From positions 2,418,001 to 2,482,000 of the forward strand of contig NZ_QTSU01000001.1 of assembly GCF_003382365.1 (NCBI RefSeq): DNA of 64,000 nucleotides, in the 5' to 3' direction. Shown in pieces: positions 42,392-52,004 of the stretch (within the stretch, counting starts at the first letter, position 1; each line of letters opens with the position of its first letter). The position numbers and the translations under genes were made by a program. The stretch is from Lysobacter silvisoli. Lineage in GTDB: Bacteria > Pseudomonadota > Gammaproteobacteria > Xanthomonadales > Xanthomonadaceae. Under the pieces are notes generated by a model. The model did no database searches and was not told where the DNA came from. It saw only the letters and a list, made by a program, of their open reading frames with translations.

Positions 42392-43243
42392 TCAGCGCAG
42401 GCGGCCGAGCTGCAGGGCGTTGAGGCGGTCGGAGGCGGCGCGCGCGGCGTCGCTGCCGGGGTAGCGCGCGACCACTTCGCCCAGGGTGCGCTCGGCGGCG
42501 TCGAGCTGGCGCAGGCCCTGCTGGGACAGGCCCAGCTTGAGCAGGGCGCCGGGCGCCTTGTCGTGGGTGGGGTAGCGGTCGTACAGCGCCTGGAACTGCG
42601 TCATCGCCAGTTGGTAGTTCTGGGTGACGTAATAGCTCTCGCCCAGCCAGTACAGGGCGTTGGGCGTGTAGGTGCCGTTCGGGTAGGCCTCGATGAAGGC
42701 CTGGAACATGCGCGCCGAGTCGGCGTACAGGCCGGCCTTGAGCGCGTTGAAGGCCACGTCGTAAGCGCCGCGCTCGTCCTCGCTCTGGGCGATGGTGCCG
42801 GCGTCGCCATAGACCGCCGGCGGGCGGTCCTGGGCGGCGGCGTGCGGCGCGGGCGCGGGCGCCGCGGGCACGGCGGCCGGCTTGGGCGCGGCGGCGGACG
42901 GAGCCGCCGACGGCGCGGGAGCCGGCGCGGCCGGAGCGGCACCGCCTTCGAGCTGGTTCAAGCGGCCGTCCAGGTCCAGGTACTGGTTCTTGCTGGACTG
43001 CTGCTGTTGCTGCATCTGCTGCTGAAGTTCCTCGACCTGCGAGCGCAGGGCCTGGACTTCGGACTTGAGCTGGGTGACCTGGTTGAGCAGGTCGACGTTG
43101 CCCTGGGTGTCGTTGGCACGCTGCTCGAGCAGGGCCACGCGGTCGGCCAGGCTGGCGCGCTGGGCGGACGCGGGGGCGGCGGCCACGAGGGCCGCCGCTC
43201 CGCAAACGATCGAAGCCGCCAGGGTCTGTGCGAACGTGCGCAT
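42392..43243 (-). CDS. cpoB: Cell division coordinator CpoB (Tol-Pal associated TPR protein)
   Basis: This 283-residue periplasmic protein has a signal peptide (FAQTLAASIVCGAAALVAAAPASAQ), an N-terminal coiled coil (ADRVALLEQRANDTQGNVDLLNQVTQLKSEVQALRSQVEELQQQMQQQQQ) that trimerises, an Ala/Pro linker and C-terminal TPRs (DVAFNALKAGLYADSARMFQAFIEAYPNGTYTPNALYWLGESYY and on). CpoB links Tol to peptidoglycan synthesis at the septum. It is the last gene of the tol-pal set, 15 bases after pal. Confidence 0.95.
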   Translation of the reverse strand: MRTFAQTLAASIVCGAAALVAAAPASAQRASLADRVALLEQRANDTQGNVDLLNQVTQLKSEVQALRSQVEELQQQMQQQQQSSKNQYLDLDGRLNQLEGGAAPAAPAPAPSAAPSAAAPKPAAVPAAPAPAPHAAAQDRPPAVYGDAGTIAQSEDERGAYDVAFNALKAGLYADSARMFQAFIEAYPNGTYTPNALYWLGESYYVTQNYQLAMTQFQALYDRYPTHDKAPGALLKLGLSQQGLRQLDAAERTLGEVVARYPGSDAARAASDRLNALQLGRLR

Positions 43244-43258
43244 CGATCGTGGGCCTTA

Positions 43259-43798
43259 TTACTTGGCGGTGTACACGATCTCGACGCGGCGGTTCTTGGC
43301 CCAGCAGTCCTCGTTGGACTCGGTGCAGACCGGGCGCTCTTCGCCGTAGGAGGTCACGGTGATCTGGCTGCCGGAGCCGCCGTTGGCCTGGATGGCCGAC
43401 GACACGGCATTGCCGCGGCGCTCGCCCAGACCCAGGTTGTACTCGCGGCTGCCGCGCTCGTCGGCGTTGCCTTCCAGGGTCATGCGCGAGGACGGACGGT
43501 CGCGCAGGTACTTGGCATGGCAGCCGACGATGTTCTGGAATTCCGGCTTCAGGCTGTCCTGATCCAGATCGAAGTAGACCACGCGCTGGCGCAGGCAGGC
43601 GTCGGTATCCAGGTCGTTCGGGCCGTAGGCGCCGGACGCGACCGGGCCACCGCCGTCGGACGGCTGGGTGGTGCCGGTGTTGCTGCCGGTGTCGGTCGGC
43701 GGCACTTCCTTGACCTTCTTCGAGCAGGCGACGGCGGCGGTGCACAGCACGGCGGCCAGCAGGAGCTTGCCGACGTTGGCGGTAGCGAGCTTGTTCAT
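43259..43798 (-). CDS. pal: Peptidoglycan-associated lipoprotein Pal
   Basis: This 179-residue outer-membrane lipoprotein (start at 43798, MNKLATANVGKLLL) has the lipobox TAAVAC and the OmpA-like peptidoglycan-binding domain VVYFDLDQDSLKPEFQNIV, GNADERGSREYNLGLGERRGNAV, SYGEERPVC and WAKNRRVEIVY. The extra Cys pair in VCTESNEDCW is usual in gammaproteobacterial Pal. It anchors the outer membrane and binds TolB. Confidence 0.97.
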   Translation of the reverse strand: MNKLATANVGKLLLAAVLCTAAVACSKKVKEVPPTDTGSNTGTTQPSDGGGPVASGAYGPNDLDTDACLRQRVVYFDLDQDSLKPEFQNIVGCHAKYLRDRPSSRMTLEGNADERGSREYNLGLGERRGNAVSSAIQANGGSGSQITVTSYGEERPVCTESNEDCWAKNRRVEIVYTAK

Positions 43799-43900
43799 GG
43801 TTTTCCTCGTCTGGATGAGCACTACTTTGGAGCAGGGGGAGGCAGGACTAAGGGGTCAGCCGATGCCGGGGGATTAAACGGTAGCGGGGTCGCGCTGCGG

Positions 43901-45214
43901 TCAGCGCGGCGAGCGGTACGGGCCCCAGGCCGGTTCGCGCACGTCGCCGTCGTCCAGCACCACGCGCTCGCGCACGCGGGCGTCGGCGGAGACCGAATAC
44001 AGCACGCCCCTGCGGCCTTCGCGCGCAGCATAAATGATCATGGCGCCGTTCGGAGCGAAGGTCGGGGACTCGTCCAGCGAGCCCGGCGACAGCGTGCTCC
44101 AGCGCGGCGTGCCCAAGGTCGAATCCATCATGGCGATGCGGTAGGTGTTGCCTGCGCCCTGCGCCACGGCGATCTTCTTGCCGTCGAAGGACACGCTGGG
44201 CGTGGCGTTGTAGCTGCCCTGGAAGGTCACGCGGGTGGCGCCGCCGCCGCTGGAGGCGACCTGGTAGATCTGCGGCTTGCCGCCGCGGTCGGAGGTGAAA
44301 TAGATCTTGCTGCCGTCCGCGCTCCAGGTCGGCTCGGTGTCGATGCCGAAGTGGTTGGTCAGCTGGGTCAGCGCCTTGCTGCCCAGGTCCATCACGTAGA
44401 TCTCGGGGTTGCCGCTGCGCGACAGGGTCAGGGCCAGGCGGCGGCCGTCGGGCGAGAACGCCGGCGCGCCGTTGATGCCGCGGAACTTGGCGATCAGCTC
44501 GCGGCTGCCGGAGCTGATGTTCTGGATGTAGATCGAGGAATTGCCGCCCTCGAAGCTGACATAGGCCAGGCGGTTGCCGTCCGGGCTCCAGGCCGGCGAC
44601 AGCAGCGGCTCGGGCGAGCGCACCACCGGCTGCGGGTTGAAGCCGTCGGAGTCGGCGATCTTCAGCACGTAGTCGGCGCCGCGGCCGGTGCCGTTGGCGG
44701 TGACGTAGGCGATGCGGGTGAAGAACGCGCCGCGCACGCCCAGGATCTTTTCGTAGATGGCGTCGGCGATCTGGTGGGCGGCGTCGCGCACGGCGTTGGC
44801 GCGCGCGGTGTAGGCGAAGCCGGCCAGGCGCTGCTGCTTGGCCACGTCGAACAGTTCGTATTCGATGCGGTAGCTGCCGGCACCGCCGTCGACGACGCGC
44901 CCGACCACGATGTAGTCCTGGTTGATCGCGCGCCACTCGGGGTAGTTGATCTGGCTGCCCTGGCTGGGCTGGCTGCCCATGCGCTCCACGGGCAGGCCGC
45001 GGAACTGGCCGGAGCGGTTGAGGTCGTCGCGGATCACCTTGGCGATGTCGGTCTGCGGTGCGGTGGCCGAGCCCTGGTAGGGCATGGGCACGACCACGAT
45101 GGGCAGGGCAGCGGCTTTGCCGCCGACGATGTCGACATCCAGCCCCTGGGCCGCGGCGGTGAACGGAAGCAGCAGCGCCAGCAGCGCGGCCAGCCAGGTC
45201 AGGGGTCGATTCAT
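43901..45214 (-). CDS. tolB: Tol-Pal system protein TolB
   Basis: This 437-residue periplasmic protein starts MNRPLTWLAALLALLLPFTAAAQ (a GTG six bases upstream is not needed). The N-terminal alpha/beta domain VVPMPYQGSATAPQTDIAKVIRDDLNRSGQF binds TolA. The C-terminal six-blade propeller has repeats SPAWSPDGNRLAYVSFEGG, APAFSPDGRRLALTLSRSGNPEIYVMDL, EPTWSADGSKIYFTSDRGGKPQIYQV, SVSFDGKKIAV and SPTFAPNGAMIIYAA. It binds Pal in the envelope-constriction machine. Confidence 0.96.
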   Translation of the reverse strand: MNRPLTWLAALLALLLPFTAAAQGLDVDIVGGKAAALPIVVVPMPYQGSATAPQTDIAKVIRDDLNRSGQFRGLPVERMGSQPSQGSQINYPEWRAINQDYIVVGRVVDGGAGSYRIEYELFDVAKQQRLAGFAYTARANAVRDAAHQIADAIYEKILGVRGAFFTRIAYVTANGTGRGADYVLKIADSDGFNPQPVVRSPEPLLSPAWSPDGNRLAYVSFEGGNSSIYIQNISSGSRELIAKFRGINGAPAFSPDGRRLALTLSRSGNPEIYVMDLGSKALTQLTNHFGIDTEPTWSADGSKIYFTSDRGGKPQIYQVASSGGGATRVTFQGSYNATPSVSFDGKKIAVAQGAGNTYRIAMMDSTLGTPRWSTLSPGSLDESPTFAPNGAMIIYAAREGRRGVLYSVSADARVRERVVLDDGDVREPAWGPYRSPR

Positions 45215-45324
45215 CGGCACTCCATGGTTCGGACGCAGGGGACTTGTTCAGCTTGGGATTCTTAACAGTTTGGAGGTGAACGCCACCTCAAAGCTGAACG
45301 AATTCAGGCCGAACGGCGCCCAGG

Positions 45325-46275
45325 CTAGTCCTGGGCGGTAAAAGTGAAGTTGAGCTGGCGGTTGAACACCTTCTCGAAGCCCGCGTAGGGCAAGGGCTGG
45401 GCCTTGAGCACCGCGGCCTCGATCGAGCGCTGCGCCTGTTCATCGTAGGAGCAGGGCGAAGACACTTTCACGTCAATGACTTCGCCGCCCTGCAGCTGGC
45501 GGATGACCAGGCGGCACTTGGCCCCCAGCGGCACGCTGTCGGGGCGGGTCCATTTGGACTTGATCGCCGCCTGCAGGGCCGCGATGTAGGCCGCCTGCAG
45601 GCCCGGGTCGCCGGCCCCGCCGGGGCCGGCCTGGGCGCTGGCGGCGGCGTCGGACTGGGCGGCCTGGGTCGAGGCGCGGCTGGCGCTGGCGTCGGCCAAC
45701 TGCTCCAGGCGCTGCTGCTCCATCCGGGTCGCGCGCGCGGCCAGGTCGCGCTTGCGCCGGATCTCGTCGATCTTCTTCTGCCGCTCGATCTCTTCCTGCT
45801 CGGCCAGGCGCTGCTTCTCCTGGGCCTCGAGCTGGCGCTGCTGCTCGGTCAGGTCGACCTGCTCCTGGCGCTGCTTGGCCTCCTGCAGCTCGCGCTCGGT
45901 GGCGGGGTTCGGGGTCGGGGTGTCGACCACCTGCTCCTGACTGACGTCGTCGGGCAGCGGGATGAAGTCCTGCGCGCTCTGCTGCGCCGGGGTGGTGGCG
46001 TCCTGCGGGCGCGGCTCGGGTTCGGGCTGCGGCAGCGGCTCGTCGGGTTCGGGCACCGGCTCCTTGACCGGATCGACCTTGCTGCGCAGGGTGCGCTGCA
46101 TGGCCGCCGACAGTTCGCTGGCGTCGACCAGTTCGGTCTGCATGAGCGAACCGCCGCCGCCGGCCGAGCCGCTCCAGTTGAACAAGGCGCTGAGCACGAT
46201 CGCCAGGATCAGCAGGCCGTGCAGCAGCACGGCCAGGCCGACCGCCTGCGCGGTGTCGGCGCGGGTTTCCCTCAT
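45325..46275 (-). CDS. tolA: Tol-Pal system protein TolA
   Basis: This 316-residue protein spans the periplasm: N-terminal anchor helix (GLAVLLHGLLILAIVLSALF), a charged Pro/Glu part, a long coiled coil rich in Glu, Gln, Arg and Lys (ELQEAKQRQEQVDLTEQQRQLEAQEKQRLAEQEEIERQKKIDEIRRKRD), and the C-terminal TonB-like domain YIAALQAAIKSKWTRPDSVPLGAKCRLVIRQLQGGEV...NFTF. It overlaps tolR by 4 bases and transmits the TolQR proton-motive work to TolB/Pal. Confidence 0.95.
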   Translation of the reverse strand: MRETRADTAQAVGLAVLLHGLLILAIVLSALFNWSGSAGGGGSLMQTELVDASELSAAMQRTLRSKVDPVKEPVPEPDEPLPQPEPEPRPQDATTPAQQSAQDFIPLPDDVSQEQVVDTPTPNPATERELQEAKQRQEQVDLTEQQRQLEAQEKQRLAEQEEIERQKKIDEIRRKRDLAARATRMEQQRLEQLADASASRASTQAAQSDAAASAQAGPGGAGDPGLQAAYIAALQAAIKSKWTRPDSVPLGAKCRLVIRQLQGGEVIDVKVSSPCSYDEQAQRSIEAAVLKAQPLPYAGFEKVFNRQLNFTFTAQD

Positions 46276-46721
46276 TGCGCCGCGCCCTTCTCGGGCTGGC
46301 TCATCAGGCCCACCTTCTCCACGCCCGCGTCCTTGAGCGTGTCGATGGCGTCCATGATGATCTGGTACTTCACGTTGCCGTCGCCGCCCACGTAGACCTG
46401 CAGCTTGCCCTTCTCGTTCTCGGCCACCAGGGCGCGCACGCGGGTCAGCAGAGTCTGGCGGCTCACACCCTCCTTCTTCCCGGCCTTCACGGTCAGGAAG
46501 TAGTTGCCATCCTTGTCGACCTGGACCACCACCGGGTCGTTCTTGGTCTCGATGGACTTGGCGTTGGAATTGGGCAGATCGACGTCGATGCCCAGGGTCA
46601 GCAAGGGCGCGGTGACCATGAAGATGATCAACAGCACCAGCATCACGTCGATGTAGGGCACGACGTTGATTTCGGACTTGAGCTTGCGCTTGCGATGGCG
46701 GCGTGCGGCTAGGCCGGACAT
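46272..46721 (-). CDS. tolR: Tol-Pal system protein TolR
   Basis: This 149-residue ExbD-like protein has one helix with the proton-channel Asp in INVVPYIDVMLVLLIIFMVTAPLL and a periplasmic fold with VQVDKDGNYFLTV and VYVGGDGNVKYQIIMDAIDTLKDAGVEKVGLMSQPE. It starts 51 bases after the tolQ stop and overlaps tolA by 4 bases. Confidence 0.97.
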   Translation of the reverse strand: MSGLAARRHRKRKLKSEINVVPYIDVMLVLLIIFMVTAPLLTLGIDVDLPNSNAKSIETKNDPVVVQVDKDGNYFLTVKAGKKEGVSRQTLLTRVRALVAENEKGKLQVYVGGDGNVKYQIIMDAIDTLKDAGVEKVGLMSQPEKGAAQ

Positions 46722-46772
46722 GGCGTTCCTCTCGTGTTCGTGGGTCTTAACGGCCGAAGCGGTCGCTTCGGG

Positions 46773-47552
46773 TTAGGCCTCGTCGAGGTGCGCCTGCCGC
46801 TGCAGGATCGAGGAGAACTCTTCGGAGAACGCGTCGTAGCGCACCGACAGGCGCTCCACGCCGGTGGCGAAGCGGTTGTAGGCCCACACCGCCGGGATCG
46901 CCACGAACAGGCCCATCGCGGTGGCCAGCAGCGCCTCGGAAATGCCCGGGGCGACGTCGGCGATGCCGACCTGCTTGGTGGTCGAGATCAGCGAATGCAT
47001 GGTGACCATGATGCCGAACACGGTGCCGACCAGGCCGATGTAGGGCGAGGTGGAGCCGATGTTGGCCAGCAGTTCCAGGTTGTGCTCCAGGCCGTCGAGC
47101 TCGCGCGAGCCGGTGGCGCGCATGGCGCGCTGGGCGCCTTCGAGCTGGGCGCGGGCGTCGACGCCGCGGCGCTGGCGGATGCGGTTGAACTCGCGGAAAC
47201 CGGCCTCGAAGATCGCCTCCAGGCCGCCGATGCCGCGGTTGCGCTCGGTGGTGCCGGCGTAGAGCTTGCTCAGCTCGGCGCCCGACCAGAAGCGCTCCTC
47301 GAAATGGTCGGCCTCGTTCTTGGCCCGGCGGATCACCTTCCACTTGCGGAAGATGATGATCCAGGAGGTGATCGAGGCCAGCACCAGCAGGGCCATGATG
47401 AACTGCACCGGGATGCTGGCCTTGAGCACCAGGTCGAGCAGGCTGAACTCGCCCGTCGCCGCGGCGGCAGCGGCCTGCGTCGCCACGCTGGCGGCCTCTT
47501 CCGGCAGGGCTTCCACGGTCGTGGCCAGCAGCGCGATCAACGATGAGGTCAT
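46773..47552 (-). CDS. tolQ: Tol-Pal system protein TolQ
   Basis: This 259-residue ExbB-like inner-membrane protein starts MTSSLIALLATTVEALPEE at 47552. Helices are VQFIMALLVLASITSWIIIF, LLANIGSTSPYIGLVGTVFGIMVTMHSL and EALLATAMGLFVAIPAVWAYNRF, with the Thr-lined channel motif GTVFGIM. The cytoplasmic loop ELSKLYAGTTERNRGIGGLEAIFEAGFREF is typical. It heads the tolQRAB-pal-cpoB series, about 95 bases after ybgC. Confidence 0.96.
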   Translation of the reverse strand: MTSSLIALLATTVEALPEEAASVATQAAAAAATGEFSLLDLVLKASIPVQFIMALLVLASITSWIIIFRKWKVIRRAKNEADHFEERFWSGAELSKLYAGTTERNRGIGGLEAIFEAGFREFNRIRQRRGVDARAQLEGAQRAMRATGSRELDGLEHNLELLANIGSTSPYIGLVGTVFGIMVTMHSLISTTKQVGIADVAPGISEALLATAMGLFVAIPAVWAYNRFATGVERLSVRYDAFSEEFSSILQRQAHLDEA

Positions 47553-47612
47553 GCTTGGTTCTCCGTAGCCCGCTGCACGGGCCTGATGGTGGCTTACGGT
47601 GTTCGGGTTGTT

Positions 47613-47657
47613 CGGTCTTACTTGGGGCGGTCTTACTTGGGGCGGTCTTACTTGAGC
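47613..47657. repeat. Three tandem 15-bp units at the end of ybgC
   Basis: CGGTCTTACTTGGGG occurs at 47613 and 47628, and a third unit at 47643 ends GAGC and contains the ybgC stop. Since 15 is a multiple of 3, each unit repeats Lys-stop in frame, giving three stops in a row. Confidence 0.85.
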
Positions 47658-48082
47658 TGGTCTTGCACCGGGGTTTCCAGCGCCTTCAGCGGTTCGTACA
47701 GCGACGGCGGGATCGGCGTGGGGCGGAACCCTTCGGCATCCAATGCCGCCACGCGCACGGTCGCGGTCAACAGCCGCTCGCCGTCGCGGTGGATGGCCTG
47801 GGCGAACACCAGGCTGGCGCGGCGGCAGTCGCGCAGCTCGGCCGTCACCTGCAAGGCGTCGTCCAGGCGCGCGGGCTTGAGGAAGTCGATCTGCATGGCG
47901 CGTACCGCGAACACCAGGCCGAATTCCCGCCGCAACCGATCCTGGCCGTAGCCCTGCGCGCGCACCCATTCGCTGCGCGCGCGTTCCAGGAACGCCAGGT
48001 ATTGCGCGTGGTAGACCACGCCACCGGCGTCGGTATCTTCCCAATAGACGCGTGTCGGCCAACTGAACGCCGGAGCAATCAC
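47648..48082 (-). CDS. ybgC: Tol-Pal-associated acyl-CoA thioesterase YbgC
   Basis: This 144-residue hotdog enzyme has the motif VYWEDTDAGGVVYHAQYLAFLERARSEWVR, whose Asp is catalytic, and FLKPARLDDALQVTAELRDCRRASLVFAQAI. The GTG start at 48082 lies 4 bases after the ruvB stop, with GGAGG before it, so ruvB and ybgC are coupled. E. coli YbgC hydrolyses acyl-CoA or acyl-ACP in phospholipid metabolism and heads the tol operon. Confidence 0.94.
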   Translation of the reverse strand: MIAPAFSWPTRVYWEDTDAGGVVYHAQYLAFLERARSEWVRAQGYGQDRLRREFGLVFAVRAMQIDFLKPARLDDALQVTAELRDCRRASLVFAQAIHRDGERLLTATVRVAALDAEGFRPTPIPPSLYEPLKALETPVQDQLK

Positions 48083-48086
48083 CGCA

Positions 48087-49115
48087 TCAACCTCCGTCGA
48101 ATAGCCCGCCGTTGTTGGGTTTGGGCTTCAGGCCCAGGTGCCGGTAGGCCTTGGGCGTGGCCATGCGCCCGCGTGCGGTGCGGATCAGGTAGCCCTGCTG
48201 GATCAGATAGGGCTCGATCACGTCTTCCAGGGTGCCGCGCTCCTCGCTCAGCGCCGCGGCCAGGGATTCCACCCCGACCGGGCCGCCGTCGAAGGAGTCG
48301 ACGATGGTATTCAGCAGGCGCCGGTCGAGTTCGTCGAAACCTTCCGGGTCGACCTTGAGCATGGCCATGGCGGCGTCGGCCACCTCGCGGTCGATATGGC
48401 CGGCCGCGCGCACCTGGGCGTAGTCGCGCACGCGCCGGAGCAGGCGGTTGGCGATGCGCGGGGTGCCGCGCGAGCGCTTGGCGATCTCGGCCGCGCCCTC
48501 GGGCTCGCAGGCGATGCCCAGGATCTGCGCCGAGCGGCGCACGATCCGGGTCAGTTCCTCGGCGCTGTAGAACTCCAGGCGCTGGACGATGCCGAAACGG
48601 TCGCGCAGCGGCGCGGTCAGCAGGCCGGCGCGGGTGGTCGCGCCGATCAGGGTGAACGGCGGCAGGTCGAGCTTGATCGAACGCGCGGCCGGGCCCTCGC
48701 CGATCATGATGTCGATCTGGTAGTCCTCCATCGCCGGGTACAGCACTTCCTCGACCACGGGCGAGAGGCGGTGGATTTCGTCCACGAACAACACGTCGTG
48801 CGGCTGCAGGTTGGTCAGCAGCGCGGCCAGGTCGCCGGCCTTCTCGATCACCGGGCCCGAGGTCTGGCGCAGGTTCACGCCCAGCTCGTTGGCGATCACG
48901 TGGCTCAGGGTGGTCTTGCCCAGGCCCGGCGGGCCGAAGATCAGCACGTGGTCCAGCGCCTCCTGGCGTTGGCGGGCGGCCTCGATGTAGATCTTCAGCT
49001 GCTCGCGGACCGGCTGCTGGCCCAGGTATTCGTCCAGGCGCTTGGGCCGGATCGAGGCCTCCAGGGCCTCGTCTTCGCGGGTGGCGCCGGGGGCGATGAT
49101 GCGCTGCTCGTTCAT
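48087..49115 (-). CDS. ruvB: Holliday junction branch migration helicase RuvB
   Basis: The protein has 342 residues. The Walker [28 protein letters not shown], the sensor and arginine-finger parts [23 protein letters not shown] and the C-terminal winged helix [26 protein letters not shown] are all canonical. RuvB is the hexameric motor of the RuvAB complex. Unlike E. coli it is separated from ruvA by kup. Confidence 0.98.
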   Translation of the reverse strand: MNEQRIIAPGATREDEALEASIRPKRLDEYLGQQPVREQLKIYIEAARQRQEALDHVLIFGPPGLGKTTLSHVIANELGVNLRQTSGPVIEKAGDLAALLTNLQPHDVLFVDEIHRLSPVVEEVLYPAMEDYQIDIMIGEGPAARSIKLDLPPFTLIGATTRAGLLTAPLRDRFGIVQRLEFYSAEELTRIVRRSAQILGIACEPEGAAEIAKRSRGTPRIANRLLRRVRDYAQVRAAGHIDREVADAAMAMLKVDPEGFDELDRRLLNTIVDSFDGGPVGVESLAAALSEERGTLEDVIEPYLIQQGYLIRTARGRMATPKAYRHLGLKPKPNNGGLFDGG

Positions 49116-49200
49116 GCGGCTATGTTCGCATGCGCGGGGACGGTTCTGGGGCGACGGCGGTGGCGGTTGGCGGTGGCCAGGGCGGCGGGTGCGGCGAATG

Positions 49201-49346
49201 GGGGGTGATATCGCTCCCTTCTCCCGCTTGCGGGAGAAGGTGCCCGGAGGGCGGATGAGGGCGTGCGGAGTGGGGCTGGCGGCGCGAGGTGGTTGGTTCG
49301 CGTGCCCTCACCCCAACCCCTCTCCCGCGCAGCGGGAGAGGGGCTC
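49201..49346. repeat. Dispersed palindromic repeat, family A
   Basis: CTTCTCCCGCTTGCGGGAGA (49222-49241 region) and CCCTCTCCCGCGCAGCGGGA (49318-49337 region) are two hairpins with facing flanks (GGATGAGGGCG, CCCTCACCCCAA), the same design as 6878-6978. It lies between ruvB and kup and may act as a barrier between their transcripts. Confidence 0.85.
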
Positions 49347-49360
49347 AAGCGCGCGAGAGC

Positions 49361-51325
49361 CTAGATCTCGACCTGCGCGCCCAGCTCGACCAGGCGGTTG
49401 CCGGGAATGCGGAAGAAGCCCGTCGCAGGCGCCGCGTTGCGGTGCATGAAGGCGAACAGGCGGTCGCGCCAGATCGGCATGCCGCGGTGGCGGCTGGCGA
49501 CCACGGTTTCGCGGCTGGCGAAATAGGTGGTGTCCATGGGATCGAAGTAGATGCCGCCGGCGTCGCAGGAGCGCATCAGCGCCAGCGGCACGTCGGGCAC
49601 TTCCATGAAGCCGAAGCGGATCAGCACGCGGTAGAAGTCGTCGCCGATGGCCTCGATCTTCAGCCGCTTCTCGCGCGGCGCGTGCGGCACGTTCAGCGTT
49701 TCCACGGTCAGGAACACGTTGCGCTCGTGCAGCACCTTGTTGTGCTTGAGGTTGTGCAGCAGCGCATGCGGCACCACGCCCTTGTCGGCGGTCATGAACA
49801 CCGCGGTGCCGGGCACGCGCACCGGCGGGGCCAGCATCAGGCCGGGCAGGAAGCTGTCGAGCTGGATGCCTTCCTTGCGCACTTCCTCGTGCAGCAGCTC
49901 GCGGCCGCGGCGCCAGGTGCGCATGACGGTGAACACGGTCAGGCCCAGCACCACCGGGAACCAGGCGCCCTCGAAGAACTTGGCGCCGTTGGCGATGACG
50001 AAGCCCACGTCGACGATGAAGAACACCACGCACAGCGGCAGCACCCAGGTGCGCCAGCGCGGCCACAGCGCGCGCGCGACCAGGGCCAGCAGCAGGGTGT
50101 CGATCAGCATGGTGGCCGAGACCGAGATGCCGTAGGCGGTGGCCAGCGCGGTGGAGCTGCGGAAGGCCAGGACCACGCCGATCACCGTGATCGCCAGCAC
50201 CCAGTTGATGTAGGGCACGTAGATCTGGCCGATGGTGTCGTGCGAGGTGTGCTTGATCTGCATGCGCGGGATGTAGCCCAACTGCATGGCCTGGCGCGCC
50301 ACCGAGAAGGCGCCGGTGATGACCGCCTGCGAGGCGATCACCGCGGCCATGGTGGCCAGCACGATCATCGGGTACAGCGCCCAGGCCGGCACCGCCTCGA
50401 AGAACGGGTTGCGCACCGCGTCGGGGTGGTCGAGCACGAACGCGCCCTGGCCCAGGTAGTTCAGCATCAGGCAGGGCAGCACCAGGATGTACCAGGCGTA
50501 GCGGATCGGGCGCGCGCCGAAGTGGCCCATGTCGGCGTACAGCGCTTCGCCGCCGGTCACCGCCAGCACCACCACGCCCAGGATCAGCACCGAATGCGCG
50601 CCGTGGTCGAGGAAGAAGCGCACGCCCCAGATCGGGTTCAGCGCCTTGAGCACTTCCGGCGCGTCGATGATGTTGTGGATGCCGATCGCGGCCAGGGCCA
50701 GGAACCAGACCGTGGTGATGGGGCCGAAGATGCGGCCGACCTTCTCGGTGCCGAAGCGCTGGGCCAGGAACACGATCACCAGGATCACCACGGTGATCGG
50801 CACGATGAAGCGGTGCAGGCCGGGCGCGGCCACTTCCAGGCCCTCGACCGCGCCGAGCACGGTGATGGCCGGAGTGATCACGCTGTCGCCGAAGAACAGC
50901 GAGGCGCCGAAGATGCCCAGAATGCCGACCACGTAGGCCGAGCGCCCGCCCTTGGCCAGGGTGCGCTGGGCCAGGGTCATCAGCGCCATCACGCCGCCCT
51001 CGCCCTCGTTGTCGGCGCGCATGATGATGGTCACGTACTTGAGCGTGACCACGATCATCAGCGCCCAGAACACCAGCGACAGGATGCCCAGCACGGTGTC
51101 GTGGAATTCCACCGGGCCCACGCCGGGGCCGACCAGGCCGAAGTGCGGCGAGAACGCCTCCTTCAGCGTGTACAGCGGGCTGGTGCCGATGTCGCCGAAG
51201 ACCACGCCGATCGCGCCGACGACCAGGCCGGCCAGGCCTTTGTTGCCGTGGCCATGGCTATGGCCAGCGGCGTCGTGGCCGGGCTTGCGTTTCGGCGCGG
51301 GGGTGGAGGGGACGGTGGAAGCCAT
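49361..51325 (-). CDS. kup: Low-affinity potassium transport protein Kup
   Basis: This 654-residue inner-membrane K+/H+ symporter begins after a His/Gly-rich tail ([14 protein letters not shown]) with [24 protein letters not shown], the family signature. About 12 helices follow (for instance [31 protein letters not shown] and [13 protein letters not shown]), then a cytosolic domain ending [37 protein letters not shown]. It sits between ruvA and ruvB in the same direction. Confidence 0.96.
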   Translation of the reverse strand: MASTVPSTPAPKRKPGHDAAGHSHGHGNKGLAGLVVGAIGVVFGDIGTSPLYTLKEAFSPHFGLVGPGVGPVEFHDTVLGILSLVFWALMIVVTLKYVTIIMRADNEGEGGVMALMTLAQRTLAKGGRSAYVVGILGIFGASLFFGDSVITPAITVLGAVEGLEVAAPGLHRFIVPITVVILVIVFLAQRFGTEKVGRIFGPITTVWFLALAAIGIHNIIDAPEVLKALNPIWGVRFFLDHGAHSVLILGVVVLAVTGGEALYADMGHFGARPIRYAWYILVLPCLMLNYLGQGAFVLDHPDAVRNPFFEAVPAWALYPMIVLATMAAVIASQAVITGAFSVARQAMQLGYIPRMQIKHTSHDTIGQIYVPYINWVLAITVIGVVLAFRSSTALATAYGISVSATMLIDTLLLALVARALWPRWRTWVLPLCVVFFIVDVGFVIANGAKFFEGAWFPVVLGLTVFTVMRTWRRGRELLHEEVRKEGIQLDSFLPGLMLAPPVRVPGTAVFMTADKGVVPHALLHNLKHNKVLHERNVFLTVETLNVPHAPREKRLKIEAIGDDFYRVLIRFGFMEVPDVPLALMRSCDAGGIYFDPMDTTYFASRETVVASRHRGMPIWRDRLFAFMHRNAAPATGFFRIPGNRLVELGAQVEI

Positions 51326-51367
51326 GGTTGCTAGGTGCTCCGGGGCGGCGGGAACGCCGCCTTGGGC

Positions 51368-51958
51368 TCAGCGCAGCGCGGACTTTAGCGCCTTGCGGAT
51401 GATGGCGGCGGCATCGTCGCCGGCGGCGGTGGCCTCGCGCGCCATGCGCGCGGCCTCGGCGGGCTTGTAGCCCAACTGCTGCAGGGCCACGACGGCCTCG
51501 CTCTGCGGATCGGCGGGCACGCCGGCGCTGCCGATGGTCGCGCCGGCGCCGGCGAAGTCCGCGGCGCGGTCGCGCAGCTCCACCACCATGCGCTCGGCGG
51601 TCTTCTTGCCGATGCCGGGAATGCGGGTCAGCGCGGTCACGTCGCCGGCCTGGACCAGGCGCGCGAACTCCTCCACCGGCACGCCCGACAGCACGGCCAG
51701 GGCGATCTTGGCGCCGATGCCGCTGACCTTCTGCACGTCGCGGAACAGGCGCCGCTCGGTTTCGCGCAGGAAGCCGTACAGCGACACGCTGTCTTCCTTC
51801 TGCGCGTAATGGGTAAACAACGCGACTTCGCGGCCCAACTCGGGCAGGTCGTAGAAGGTGCTCATCGGCGCTTCCAGCTCGTAGCCCACGCCGTTGACGT
51901 CGACCACGATCCAGGGCGGCGCCTTATGCACCAAGATGCCTTTGAGACGACCGATCAC
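51368..51958 (-). CDS. ruvA: Holliday junction DNA-binding subunit RuvA
   Basis: The protein has 196 residues. It has the OB domain [38 protein letters not shown], two helix-hairpin-helix motifs ([15 protein letters not shown] and [18 protein letters not shown]) and the mobile C-terminal UBA-like domain [23 protein letters not shown] that contacts RuvB. It starts 46 bases after ruvC. Confidence 0.97.
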   Translation of the reverse strand: MIGRLKGILVHKAPPWIVVDVNGVGYELEAPMSTFYDLPELGREVALFTHYAQKEDSVSLYGFLRETERRLFRDVQKVSGIGAKIALAVLSGVPVEEFARLVQAGDVTALTRIPGIGKKTAERMVVELRDRAADFAGAGATIGSAGVPADPQSEAVVALQQLGYKPAEAARMAREATAAGDDAAAIIRKALKSALR

Positions 51959-52004
51959 GGACAGGCTCCCATGCGACGGATTCCCCGGGTTCTGGCGCGG
52001 CGGC

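Noticed and set aside
42341-45265. 974-codon plus-strand frame over cpoB, pal and tolB
   Set aside because: It spans three well-recognised genes on the other strand and has shadow-type composition.
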